NCBI RefSeq assembly: GCF_004770765.1
Contig: NZ_RQFK01000026.1
Coordinates: 372,001 to 436,000, forward strand
Direction of reading: 5' to 3'
From: Leptospira noumeaensis
GTDB taxonomy: Bacteria > Spirochaetota > Leptospiria > Leptospirales > Leptospiraceae
DNA length: 64,000 nt
Shown here: positions 54,303-63,295 of the stretch, in pieces
Layout: each line of letters opens with the position of its first letter
Position numbering within the stretch: the stretch's first letter is position 1
Program-made: the position numbers and the translations under genes
Notes under the pieces: generated by a model
The model's database searches: none
Told to the model about the DNA's origin: nothing
The model's input: only the letters and a program-made list of their open reading frames with translations

Positions 54303-55235
54303 ATGGCAAAAAGAATCCTTATCACAGGTGGAGCCGGATTCATCGGTTCTCATTTAGCAGAAACTCTTTTGAACGCTGGGAACCAAATCATTGTATTGGA
54401 CAATTTCCACACCGGACGAAAGGAAAACCTCACCCACCTTCTCTCAAATCCGAACTTTGAACTGATCCGCCACGACATCACGGATCCCATCAAGTTGGAA
54501 GTGGATGAGATCTACAATATGGCATGTCCGGCCTCTCCCGTACACTATCAAAGTAATCCTATCAAAACCATCAAAACCAATGTTTTGGGTATGACCAATA
54601 TGCTCGGACTTGCCAAACGAGTGAAGGCCCGAATCCTACAAGCCAGTACTTCCGAAGTTTATGGAAACCCTCTCGAACACCCGCAAACAGAATCCTATTG
54701 GGGTAATGTCAATACCATAGGAATTCGCAGTTGTTATGATGAAGGAAAACGTGTTGCTGAAACATTATGTTTCGATTACCACCGCCAACATGGTGTAGAC
54801 ATTCGCGTGATTCGTATTTTTAATACATATGGCCCAAGAATGATTCCTGACGACGGCCGTGTGGTGAGTAACTTCATCGTACAAGCGTTACGTGGAGAAA
54901 ACATAACCATTTACGGTGATGGAAGCCAAACTCGTTCCTTTTGTTATGTCGATGATTTAGTTCGTGGGATCATTACTATGATGAACACAGACAACTTCAT
55001 TGGACCAGTCAACTTAGGAAATGAAGGTGAATTCACAGTAAAGGAATTGGCAGAACTTGTGATCAAAGAAACAGGAAGTAAGTCAAAAATCATTTACCTT
55101 CCACTCCCTCAAGATGATCCAACCAGGAGAAAACCAAACTTAAGTTTGGCGAAAGAAAAATTGAATTATTCAACGACCGTCCCGCTCGTGGAAGGCGTAA
55201 AAAAAACCATCGAATATTTTAGCAAAAGAGTATAA
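54303..55235 (+). CDS. UDP-glucuronate decarboxylase (UDP-xylose synthase-type SDR)
   Basis: A 310-residue NAD-dependent short-chain dehydrogenase of the extended type. The NAD motif is [12 protein letters not shown] (residues 8-19), catalytic Tyr/Lys in SCYDEGKR, and family blocks [39 protein letters not shown] and [13 protein letters not shown]. It converts UDP-glucuronate to UDP-xylose for polysaccharide synthesis. The sequence fits UXS better than dTDP-glucose dehydratase. The PntA-like gene starts one base after its stop, so both are co-transcribed. Confidence 0.88.
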   Translation: MAKRILITGGAGFIGSHLAETLLNAGNQIIVLDNFHTGRKENLTHLLSNPNFELIRHDITDPIKLEVDEIYNMACPASPVHYQSNPIKTIKTNVLGMTNMLGLAKRVKARILQASTSEVYGNPLEHPQTESYWGNVNTIGIRSCYDEGKRVAETLCFDYHRQHGVDIRVIRIFNTYGPRMIPDDGRVVSNFIVQALRGENITIYGDGSQTRSFCYVDDLVRGIITMMNTDNFIGPVNLGNEGEFTVKELAELVIKETGSKSKIIYLPLPQDDPTRRKPNLSLAKEKLNYSTTVPLVEGVKKTIEYFSKRV

Positions 55236-55236
55236 A

Positions 55237-56364
55237 ATGAAAATAGGCGTAATCAAAGAACCATCGTATGAAAACCGAGTGGCAATCACTCCGGATGTTG
55301 TTGATCCTTTAAAAAAGTTAGGTTTCACTGTTTCCGTTGAAACAACTGCAGGGGACAATGCATTTTTCTCCGACCAAGATTATAAAGATGTTGGAGCAAC
55401 AGTAGAATCCAGAGATTCAATTCTTTCAGGATCAGACATCGTTGTTTCTATCCATACATTGGATGAAACCAGTGCGAAAAAAATTGGGAAAGACAAACTC
55501 TACATTGCTACACTTTCTCCTCTTGCTTTTCCTAAAAAAGTAAAAGAAATCGCAAACGCTTCGTTTAAAATTTTCTCAATGGACACAATCCCACGAATCA
55601 CTCGGGCACAATCCATGGATGTTCTGAGTAGCCAAGCAACTGTTTCTGGATACAAAGCAGTATTACTTGCCGCATCCAACTATAGCCGTTTTTTCCCGAT
55701 GTTAACAACAGCTGCAGGAACCATTACTCCCGCTAGAGTTCTTATCCTTGGAGCCGGTGTTGCAGGACTCCAAGCCATTGCGACTTCTCGCCGACTAGGA
55801 GCAGTGGTTGATGTATTTGATACAAGACCAGAAGTGAAAGAACAGTGTATGTCACTAGGTGCAAAATTTGTGGAAGTAGAAGGTGCAGCTGATGCATCGA
55901 ATACTGGTGGTTATGCGGTTGAACAATCGGAAGATTACCAACGCCGTCAAAAAGAAGCCATTGCAAAGTATGCTGAAAAAGCAGATATCATTATCACAAC
56001 AGCTCTCATTCCTGGAAAAAAAGCTCCTCTACTCATCACCAAAGATATGGTAGATAAAATGAGACAAGGTTCTGTGATTGTTGACTTAGCAGCTGTGAAT
56101 GGTGGTAACTGTGAAGTGACTGAAAACGATAAAACGATTGTTTACAAAGGCATCACTGTGATTGGAAATTCCAACCTTCAAAGTACACAACCAATGGATG
56201 CAAGTAAAATGTATGCAAAGAACATTGTGAACTTCCTAAAACTTTTTGTGAATAAGGAAAAACAATTTAACATCAACTTAGAAGACGAAATCATCAATGC
56301 ATGTATGATTGCTGATAATGGAGTCATTCGTCACAAACCTACACTCGCACTTCTCGGAGAATAA
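55237..56364 (+). CDS. pntA: NAD(P) transhydrogenase subunit alpha (PntA-type)
   Basis: A 375-residue protein, the soluble NAD(H)-binding domain I of proton-translocating transhydrogenase. It opens with KIGVIKEPSYENRVAITPD and has the nucleotide motif LILGAGVAGLQAIATSRRLG (near residue 170), DVFDTRPEVKEQ, and VDLAAVNGGNCEVT. Alanine dehydrogenase is related, but the RQ-loop stretch YQRRQKEAI marks PntA. Subunits with domains II and III normally follow; here the next gene is convergent and unrelated, so they must lie elsewhere or be missing. Confidence 0.85.
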   Translation: MKIGVIKEPSYENRVAITPDVVDPLKKLGFTVSVETTAGDNAFFSDQDYKDVGATVESRDSILSGSDIVVSIHTLDETSAKKIGKDKLYIATLSPLAFPKKVKEIANASFKIFSMDTIPRITRAQSMDVLSSQATVSGYKAVLLAASNYSRFFPMLTTAAGTITPARVLILGAGVAGLQAIATSRRLGAVVDVFDTRPEVKEQCMSLGAKFVEVEGAADASNTGGYAVEQSEDYQRRQKEAIAKYAEKADIIITTALIPGKKAPLLITKDMVDKMRQGSVIVDLAAVNGGNCEVTENDKTIVYKGITVIGNSNLQSTQPMDASKMYAKNIVNFLKLFVNKEKQFNINLEDEIINACMIADNGVIRHKPTLALLGE

Positions 56365-56387
56365 CTCCGAGATTTAAGATTGGCTTT

Positions 56388-56427
56388 GGAAAGATTAGGC
56401 TTTTACTTTTAAAATTCTAATCTTTCC
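56388..56427. terminator. Strong hairpin between convergent genes
   Basis: GGAAAGATTAG (56388-56398) pairs perfectly with CTAATCTTTCC (56417-56427), an 11-base stem with an 18-base AT-rich loop. It lies between the PntA stop (56364) and the acyltransferase stop (56434), so it probably terminates both transcripts. Confidence 0.65.
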
Positions 56428-56433
56428 CTTCCG

Positions 56434-57342
56434 TTATTGGTTGTTTTCGGTGACTTGTGGTTGGGTTCTCCAACGACGATGAACCCAAAAGTATTGTTCC
56501 GGAAACAACTTCACTTCTTCTTCCAAAGTTTTTGTCCAAAGTTCTGTATAATGTCGAATCACATCGTCTTTGGAAGGATAGAGTTTTTTATCAACAAAAC
56601 CTAAATCCTTAACACGAACAATCACCTTTCCACCTTCGCCAGCTAACACAGAATAATATAACATCTTAGCACCGGTTAAGTATGCCATAAGTGCTGGACC
56701 AACAAAAGTAGAGGCTTGTCTATTCATAAACGGAACAAAAATTCCAGCTTTCCCAGCATTCTGATCCGCACCAAATCCAATCCAATAACCTTGTTTGAGA
56801 AGTTTAATGACTTGAGTAGATTCTTGGACGGGAACAAGTACCACTCCATTTTTAGAACGCATCCGACGGAGTAACTGATCCACGAAAGGGTTTCTTACTT
56901 TTTTGTAAATTCCCCCACCCTTCATACGAATTCCTAAAAATTGAACTAAAATTTCCCAAGTGCCAAAGTGACCAGAAATCAAAATCACTCCAACTCCTTG
57001 TTTTTTAGTTTCTTCTTCAATTTTTAAACTTTCAGCATCAACAATTAAGTTTTCTTGTAACCACTTTCTAGTCATTCGTGGTGCCCAAAGTGTATGAGCA
57101 AGAAGGATACCCAAATGACGATAATGAGCATTCACCAAGTTAAAAATTTGATCTTCAGTATAAGCAGGAAATGCAAAACGAATGTTATCCGCTGCGACCT
57201 TTCTATGTTTTTTATCCAGAGGATAAATCAGTTTGGTTAAAAAAACACCATACGCCAAACACCATTTATACGGAAGAATTTTAAATGGAAAATAAAATAA
57301 ATAAACAATTAAAAAGGAAAGAAAATATCCAATCTGTTTCAT
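56434..57342 (-). CDS. Lipid A-type lauroyl/myristoyl acyltransferase (LpxL/HtrB family)
   Basis: A 302-residue inner-membrane acyltransferase. An N-terminal membrane segment ([18 protein letters not shown]) anchors it; the catalytic HX4E motif is SGHFGTWEI near residue 122, followed by [15 protein letters not shown], the second family motif. It adds secondary acyl chains to lipid A. ATG 57342 overlaps the upstream stop (ATGA); a start at 57417 would add 25 residues inside the PAP2 gene. It is the last gene of the hisS-PAP2-acyltransferase operon. Confidence 0.85.
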   Translation of the reverse strand: MKQIGYFLSFLIVYLFYFPFKILPYKWCLAYGVFLTKLIYPLDKKHRKVAADNIRFAFPAYTEDQIFNLVNAHYRHLGILLAHTLWAPRMTRKWLQENLIVDAESLKIEEETKKQGVGVILISGHFGTWEILVQFLGIRMKGGGIYKKVRNPFVDQLLRRMRSKNGVVLVPVQESTQVIKLLKQGYWIGFGADQNAGKAGIFVPFMNRQASTFVGPALMAYLTGAKMLYYSVLAGEGGKVIVRVKDLGFVDKKLYPSKDDVIRHYTELWTKTLEEEVKLFPEQYFWVHRRWRTQPQVTENNQ

Positions 57343-57872
57343 AAAGTCAAACAATAAGACCAAAGGTAAAAATGAATTAAAACGGCAATCAGTCCAATTC
57401 CAAAACCAATGATCCATCCTCCCACAATATCACTCACAAAATGGTGTAAGGTAACAAGTCTACCCACACCAGCAAACAAACTGAAAAAAAAGAAATACGG
57501 GGTCTCATGAAAGGCAAAAACTAAAATTGTTGAGACAACAATAGAATTTGCGCTATGTGCCGAAGGGAAAGAATGTTTCATATCTGGATTAGAATCCACT
57601 TTTCCCATAACACTGACTAGGGGACGTTTTCTAGCGAAGTATTTTTTTAGAACCAAAACCAAACGATCGGTTAAGTAAGTAAAAACCAAGACAAAGGGTA
57701 AACTCATGTAAACTGGTTTGTACAGATCACTTAAAAACATAAGTGGCAACAAAACAAGAGCAAACATTTCTCCACGGTTGACCCGAGACAAAACCCAACT
57801 GAGTTTTGGGTGGTGGAGATTTTTTTGGATCCAAGTCGAAAACTTTAAATCAATAGCAGAAATCAAATTCAT
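57339..57872 (-). CDS. Small PAP2-family membrane phosphatase
   Basis: A 177-residue protein with about five membrane segments. PAP2 motifs: [20 protein letters not shown] and [18 protein letters not shown]. With a lipid A acyltransferase directly downstream (ATGA overlap) it may act on lipid A phosphates or undecaprenyl diphosphate, as LpxE/LpxF-like or UppP-like enzymes do. It starts four bases into the hisS stop, so translation of all three genes is coupled. Confidence 0.85.
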   Translation of the reverse strand: MNLISAIDLKFSTWIQKNLHHPKLSWVLSRVNRGEMFALVLLPLMFLSDLYKPVYMSLPFVLVFTYLTDRLVLVLKKYFARKRPLVSVMGKVDSNPDMKHSFPSAHSANSIVVSTILVFAFHETPYFFFFSLFAGVGRLVTLHHFVSDIVGGWIIGFGIGLIAVLIHFYLWSYCLTL

Positions 57873-59182
57873 TTAGAAAGCTCTTCTTTTATCTTTTGAA
57901 GTGCTTCCGAAAAAGAAGAAGTCCATTGGTTGCGAGTCGCCATATCTTTTAAGGTCACTGTGCCTGCTTTGATTTCATCTTCACCTCGAAGTAAAATCCA
58001 TCGGTATCCTTTTTTTTCGGCATAAGAAAGTTGTTTTCCCATTTTTTGAGAAACTAAGGACACCTCAGCTGCAATCTTTTCTTTACGTAGTGCTTTTGCA
58101 AAGTTATGATTTTCTGCAAAAGAAGATTCATCCAAAAGAGGAATATAAACAGTAGAATCATTCGCAAAGTTTGGTAACAAATTGTGTGCAGTTAAAAAAT
58201 TCTGAAGGGTTACATCACCAAGTCCAAATCCAATTCCAGAAAGTTCTTCGTTTGAAAACAAACCAATTAAATTATCATACCTTCCACCACCGTATAACGA
58301 ACGTTTGTTTTTTGGAGAAGTATCAAATATTTCAAAAATAAAACCTGTATAATAGTCAAAACCACGAACAACGGAAGGATCAAAATAAACAATATCATCC
58401 AATCCAATGGTTTTTAAATCCTCAAACAATGTTTGGATTGTGTTTCTAGTTTCTTCTTTGATTCCAGGAATTTGGCCGAGAGTATCCGTGGTGGCTGCAA
58501 GAAACAGGTTTATCTTTGAAACTGCTGTTGGGTCGTTAGGGATGGTTTTCGAAACAAGAGCCGTATATTCATCTTCTGTAATTTTATTTTTTTTGTCTAA
58601 AATCTTGGAAACTTCATGAGCTTGGTTCGGACTTACCTTAAGACCATCTAACAAAAATTCATCGAGAAGGGATCTATGGGAAATAGTCACTTTAAAACTA
58701 TTTTTGGGTGCACCAAATGCAAAAAGAATATCACAAGCTAAAGATAAAATTTCTAATTCAGCCCTCTGACTTGTCACACCAAACATGTCGACATTCAATT
58801 GCCAATGTTCACGGAGGCGACCATGGCCCGGTTGTTCGTATCGCCAAAGGTTAGGAATGGAAAACCAACGAATGGGACGAGGAAGGTCGCGTAATTTTTT
58901 TGCCACCATCCTTGCTACAGTTGGAGTCATCTCAGGTCGAATCGCTACTTCACGATCTCCCTTATCGATAAAATTATAAATCTGTTTTCCGACTATTTCT
59001 TCGCCAGTTTTAGCCCTGTATAAATCCAAAGATTCGACCATTGGGCCATCATATTCTTCATATCCATATGACCTCGCGACATCTTTCATCACTGAAAATA
59101 AGTAGTTTCGAAGGCGCATATCCTCAGGGTAAAAATCCCGAGTGCCTTTATAGTTTTCTGTTGTTAGTTTTTGTTCTTTCAA
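57869..59182 (-). CDS. hisS: Histidyl-tRNA synthetase
   Basis: A 437-residue class II aminoacyl-tRNA synthetase. Motif 1 region GTRDFYPEDMRLRNYLF, motif 2 RPEMTPTVARM and FSIPNLWRYEQPGHGRLREH (split motifs), the histidine loops VVRGFDYYTGFIFEI and SLYGGGRYDNLIGLF, and a C-terminal anticodon-binding domain (about residues 340-430, ending YRWILLRGEDEIKAGTVTLK). Length is normal. It precedes the PAP2 gene with a four-base overlap, an unusual pairing of a tRNA synthetase with lipid enzymes. Confidence 0.95.
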   Translation of the reverse strand: MKEQKLTTENYKGTRDFYPEDMRLRNYLFSVMKDVARSYGYEEYDGPMVESLDLYRAKTGEEIVGKQIYNFIDKGDREVAIRPEMTPTVARMVAKKLRDLPRPIRWFSIPNLWRYEQPGHGRLREHWQLNVDMFGVTSQRAELEILSLACDILFAFGAPKNSFKVTISHRSLLDEFLLDGLKVSPNQAHEVSKILDKKNKITEDEYTALVSKTIPNDPTAVSKINLFLAATTDTLGQIPGIKEETRNTIQTLFEDLKTIGLDDIVYFDPSVVRGFDYYTGFIFEIFDTSPKNKRSLYGGGRYDNLIGLFSNEELSGIGFGLGDVTLQNFLTAHNLLPNFANDSTVYIPLLDESSFAENHNFAKALRKEKIAAEVSLVSQKMGKQLSYAEKKGYRWILLRGEDEIKAGTVTLKDMATRNQWTSSFSEALQKIKEELSK

Positions 59183-59210
59183 TTTTGGCCCCTATTGAAC
59201 CCGCGTTAGA

Positions 59211-60335
59211 TCAGCCAAAAAATTCAATGAGACTGTGGTAAATCTCTTTGGCCTTTTTATCTCCGCTGACACCTGTGATCCTTCCACCCAATCGATAATA
59301 GTCATTCACCTCTTCTAGATGTCGTAATTCTATCGCCATCCGAATCGGTGCCTGCAATTTGAAATTGATATCCAGGGTAAATGTTGGTTTCACTTTCAGT
59401 GCTTTGATAATTTCCATATCGTTGACTTCCAAGGCTACTCCGCCTCTGGAAACATTGAGTACGTTTTGTTTGATATCAAGAATATGGGTGTTTGAGTCCA
59501 TAATTCTTTCTTGAAACGTACGTTCAACCTCTTTAAACAAATCCAAAACTTCACTAGGAATCCCCGTCCGTTCTGTTTCTAGCGAAAGATATGCAAAAAA
59601 ATGCATGTCCTTCATTTGGATGAATAAAGGATAATAAATATAGGAACTTATTTTTTTCTTTTTGTATTCTTGGATTTTATCATCCAACAAAAACTCATCT
59701 TCAAAAGTTTTTTTAGGATCGAATACATCTTCAGAAGGATAAGATTCGAATGTTTCCGTATCTAAAATAAAAATAGGTTTTTTATGTTCCTTCATCAAAT
59801 CAATTTCATCACTATGAATTGTCCCTGAAAGAAAAACCACTTTTGATTGAGGATAATTTTTTAAAACTGTTCGTTGGATATCGGAAAGGATTACCTGCGA
59901 GCTAACGCCAGTTAGTTTTGAAAAATCTATATTTGTTTTTGCAACTAAAAAATTGGATGCAACAGCATTCCCACGAACCTTTTCATTTCGAGGATCTTGT
60001 CTAGTTGTATACGTTTGTCTTCTATCAATGATTTTGCCGAGAAGGAGGTTGTCCTTTTGGTTGATCAATTCATAATCCACTTCAACATGAAATTGAGGGG
60101 TGGCTTGGATCGTAAAAATAGTTTCGATTAACTCAGGAATGGTTTCCAGTTCCCAAATATGTGCCCCGTCCGGTCTTTCCCCTTTGAACTTCACACGAAT
60201 CAAAGTATCATAACCTTTTAGATACAATCCATTTCCAATCATCATTTGTTTGAAAAACTCAGGCAAAGTACGTACCGCTTCCAAAGGAAGGTAATCTCTT
60301 TCTTGGTCGAAATGAATTTTTACACGATTGATCAT
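59211..60335 (-). CDS. PilZ-like / DUF1577-type protein (paralogue 2)
   Basis: A 374-residue soluble protein. An arginine-rich linker DRRQTYTTRQDPRNEKVRG (about residues 104-122) and a C-terminal beta domain with VLNVSRGGVALEV match the PilZ pattern (RxxxR plus [DN]xSxxG), so c-di-GMP binding is plausible. The middle domain (SYIYYPLFIQMKDMHFFAYL) parallels the protein encoded at 43565. The gene lies two bases after the OmpA/PD40 gene and 28 bases before hisS on the same strand. Confidence 0.65.
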   Translation of the reverse strand: MINRVKIHFDQERDYLPLEAVRTLPEFFKQMMIGNGLYLKGYDTLIRVKFKGERPDGAHIWELETIPELIETIFTIQATPQFHVEVDYELINQKDNLLLGKIIDRRQTYTTRQDPRNEKVRGNAVASNFLVAKTNIDFSKLTGVSSQVILSDIQRTVLKNYPQSKVVFLSGTIHSDEIDLMKEHKKPIFILDTETFESYPSEDVFDPKKTFEDEFLLDDKIQEYKKKKISSYIYYPLFIQMKDMHFFAYLSLETERTGIPSEVLDLFKEVERTFQERIMDSNTHILDIKQNVLNVSRGGVALEVNDMEIIKALKVKPTFTLDINFKLQAPIRMAIELRHLEEVNDYYRLGGRITGVSGDKKAKEIYHSLIEFFG

Positions 60336-60337
60336 AA

Positions 60338-62350
60338 CTAATCTATTTTTTTGAAATTCACACGTCTATTTCGTGATCTTCCTTCTTCCGTTTCATTTTC
60401 AGCGATCGGCTGTGAATAATGGTACGCTTGCACCTTCATTCGTTCCTTAGGAACAGCTTTCAGTCGTAAGTACTGATACACAGAAAGTGCCCTATCTTCA
60501 CTCAAACTGATATTGTATTCCTTATTCCCTACATTATCAGTATGTCCACCAATTTCAACTTTTTCATTCTTATGTTGGATGAGGAAGTCTGCAAAAAGAT
60601 CCAATTTTTTCTTATCTTCATCACTCAACGTTCGTTCATTGAACGGGAAATAAATAATTGTATTGTACAAATTGTCAAAGTCATTTAAATTTCTGAGGTA
60701 AAGTACAGTTTCTTTTCCTTCCATGGCCGTAATTTTATCTTTGGAAAAAAGGAAAGTTTCTTCCTTAAACCCCTTGGCACGGACCAAAATTTCAAAATCC
60801 ATAGTCGGAGATTTTTCTAAATCAAAACGGCTGTCTTTTGATTCTAATGATTTTCCCTTTCTAGTGAGATCATCAAAGTAATAACAAATGGCATTCGGAA
60901 TCACCAAATCTGTTTTTTTATCCTTAACGATGAATCGAATTCCTTGGATGGTTTTATCAGGTCGTTCGTCTTTTGTAGGACGGATGGGTTGTAGAATGAT
61001 TTGAGAGTATTGTTCTTTTTCCTTTCCTACATTTCCTCGCAAGTCCAGAAGTATCTCTGTGGGATGAAATCCTGGAGAGGAGACTTCCACCCGGTATAAT
61101 TTCCCAGTTTTGATTGTGGTTCTAAAATTTTCGGCATCACTCGTGCTAAGATCACCACCAATTCGTTTGGAAGTAATCACTTGAATCGGTCTTGTATCAT
61201 CATAAATTTTGAGTGTAGAATCGAGGCCGATCATAATGGCTTCCGATCCATCCAAAACCAAACCACGAAAAACAAATTCATAAGTACGACGTAAATCTTC
61301 TGGAACCATCGTGCGGTAAATGTCGAATTGACCTTCGCCACCTGGCCGGTTGGAAGAAAAATAAAACCATAGATCATCAAAGGTAACAGAAATTCCTTCA
61401 TTATCACTTTCTTCCCAGAGACTATAAGTGGAATAATCTGCCGGTGTATCAAAAGGAAATCCTGTCGATTCGCCTGACAACTGTACTTTGGTATTAAAGG
61501 GTGAACCTAAAAGGATCGGAGTTTCAAATATGTTTTGAATTTGATTGTATTCGCAATAATAAAAACTAAATTTACGATTTTTATCTTCCCGATTGGAACT
61601 AAAATACAAACGTAATCCATCCCAGTGATAACTGGGACTAATTTCATCATCCTTTGTATTGATGGCCGTTCCCACTGAAATAGGTTTTTGCCAAACCCCA
61701 TCCCTACATCTAATTTTAGGTTTATCGGGATTTGTTTCTTTTGTTACCGTTGTTGGCTCTCGTTTGGAAATCCATAAATCAAAACCTCCCATTCCCCCTG
61801 GTCGGTTCGAGGAAAATACCATCGAACAACCATCAGGTGAAACTGCAGGCATTTTGTCTTCAAAATGAGAGTTTACCTCATTCAAATGAATCGGCACTGA
61901 CCAAAGACCCGTTCTTTGATTTATTTTTGTATAATATAAATTAAGACCATCGTAACCTTCACGGTTTTTTTTCGGATCGGCTTGTGATTTATCTCGAACT
62001 GATGTAAAGTACAATTCGTACGGTTTTTCCTCTTCATCAAAAAGTATGGAAAACATCCCTTCAAAATTGGTAGTGTTGAGTTCACGGAAATTTTTGGGCG
62101 GAGACCAAACAGGTAATTTCATTCGATCCGGAAAACTTAAATTTTCTGAAATCCAAATATCCATTCCCCCTTCGCCACCGGGACGATTGGATTGAAAAAC
62201 CAAATACCGACCCGTAGGGGAAATGATGGGGCTATATTCCACATTTTGAGTGTTCAGAGGCTGGTAAAACCTTACATCCTTCACTTTCGGTAAAGGTTGG
62301 GCCAGAAGTGGGAAAACCAAAATGATTAAGGAAATAAGGTATTTTTTCAT
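60338..62350 (-). CDS. OmpA-family protein with PD40 beta-propeller repeats
   Basis: A 670-residue envelope protein. Signal peptide KYLISLIILVFPLLAQP; then PD40 (TolB-like) repeats recognisable by SPTGRYLVFQSNRPGGEGG, SPDGCSMVFSSNRPGGMGG, GLRLYFSSNRED and WFYFSSNRPGGEGQFDIY (residues 40-345); a middle carboxypeptidase-regulatory-like region; and a C-terminal OmpA peptidoglycan-binding domain with IYFPFNERTLSDEDKKKLD and IGGHTDNVGNKEYNISLSED. It probably ties the outer membrane to peptidoglycan. It is the first gene of its minus-strand run. Confidence 0.9.
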   Translation of the reverse strand: MKKYLISLIILVFPLLAQPLPKVKDVRFYQPLNTQNVEYSPIISPTGRYLVFQSNRPGGEGGMDIWISENLSFPDRMKLPVWSPPKNFRELNTTNFEGMFSILFDEEEKPYELYFTSVRDKSQADPKKNREGYDGLNLYYTKINQRTGLWSVPIHLNEVNSHFEDKMPAVSPDGCSMVFSSNRPGGMGGFDLWISKREPTTVTKETNPDKPKIRCRDGVWQKPISVGTAINTKDDEISPSYHWDGLRLYFSSNREDKNRKFSFYYCEYNQIQNIFETPILLGSPFNTKVQLSGESTGFPFDTPADYSTYSLWEESDNEGISVTFDDLWFYFSSNRPGGEGQFDIYRTMVPEDLRRTYEFVFRGLVLDGSEAIMIGLDSTLKIYDDTRPIQVITSKRIGGDLSTSDAENFRTTIKTGKLYRVEVSSPGFHPTEILLDLRGNVGKEKEQYSQIILQPIRPTKDERPDKTIQGIRFIVKDKKTDLVIPNAICYYFDDLTRKGKSLESKDSRFDLEKSPTMDFEILVRAKGFKEETFLFSKDKITAMEGKETVLYLRNLNDFDNLYNTIIYFPFNERTLSDEDKKKLDLFADFLIQHKNEKVEIGGHTDNVGNKEYNISLSEDRALSVYQYLRLKAVPKERMKVQAYHYSQPIAENETEEGRSRNRRVNFKKID

Positions 62351-62444
62351 CTGCCGTCTCTCCTATGTATCGGCAGGTCGGAATTTTCTGCCAAGGGAAA
62401 AATAAGGCTTTTAGGGGTAGGTTCCGTGATATTCCTTCTCATTC

Positions 62445-63260
62445 ATGGCCGAAATCTTCGGAATCTTAAACATAACCACAGACTCATTTAGTGACGGGGG
62501 AAAATTCTTAAATCCCGACGATGCTATCCAACAAGGAAACAAACTATTACAAGAGGGAGCCGATTGGTTGGACGTCTCCGGTCAGTCATCTAACATCAAT
62601 GCAAGTTTGGTTTCCGAAGAAGAAGAATGGAACCGAGTGGAACCAGTGATTCGCCATTTTGTTCCGAAAGGTGTTCGGATCAGTTTGGATAGTTTCCGCC
62701 CTTCAGTGCAGAAAAAAGGGATTGAGGCAGGAGTTCGGTGTATCAACGACATCTCAGGATTTACATACGAAGGTGACCGAAGTTTTCTCAGTTCTTATAC
62801 AAAAAAATACCCAGAATTAAAACTCATCATCATGCATTCGCATAACAGAAATATTGCGAAAAATAAATCTAACCTAACGTCCGAAAAAGTAGTTAGAAAA
62901 ATCCAGGCTTTTTTTCGTGACCGTCGTTCCGATTTGGTTGCCATGGAAATTCCAGAATCGGCGCTTTATTTCGATCCAGGGATGGGATTTTTTTTAAGTG
63001 AAGATCCTATGGTTTCTTTTCGAGTCCTACAAGAATTAGAAATTTTAAAATTAGAATTCCCACAGCTCATGGTAGGAGTTTCTAGAAAATCTTTCCTTGG
63101 AAATGTTTTGGGAGAATTACCAATTCCAGATAGAGAGTTTGCCTCTTTGGCCTGCGAAATTCATCTATTGAGGTATAAAATTCCATTCATTCGGACGCAT
63201 AACGTTCTTAAGCTCAGGCAAGCAGAAAAAATTTGGAATTTATGCCAGGAAAGGGAATGA
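62445..63260 (+). CDS. folP: Divergent dihydropteroate synthase (FolP family)
   Basis: A 271-residue TIM-barrel protein of the DHPS family: FGILNITTDSFSDGGKFLNP, SLDSFRPSV, CINDISGF, MHSHNR, YFDPGMGFF and GVSRKSFLGNVLGE. DHPS joins p-aminobenzoate to the pterin diphosphate in folate synthesis. Several normally invariant loops differ: DVGGxSTRP reads DVSGQSSNINA, the pterin-loop DPGxGFxK Lys is absent, and the final RxHD reads RTHN. It may be an unusual DHPS or a family member with a changed role. It diverges from the OmpA/PD40 gene. Confidence 0.75.
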   Translation: MAEIFGILNITTDSFSDGGKFLNPDDAIQQGNKLLQEGADWLDVSGQSSNINASLVSEEEEWNRVEPVIRHFVPKGVRISLDSFRPSVQKKGIEAGVRCINDISGFTYEGDRSFLSSYTKKYPELKLIIMHSHNRNIAKNKSNLTSEKVVRKIQAFFRDRRSDLVAMEIPESALYFDPGMGFFLSEDPMVSFRVLQELEILKLEFPQLMVGVSRKSFLGNVLGELPIPDREFASLACEIHLLRYKIPFIRTHNVLKLRQAEKIWNLCQERE

Positions 63261-63277
63261 ATCCATAGCTCAAATAG

Positions 63278-63295
63278 AATTTAAAAGTTTAAATT
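63278..63295. terminator. AT-rich dyad between convergent genes
   Basis: AATTTAA (63278-63284) and TTAAATT (63289-63295) form a perfect dyad with a four-base loop, between the folP stop and the end of the convergent TPR gene. Thermodynamically weak; a terminator role is only likely from position. Confidence 0.3.
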
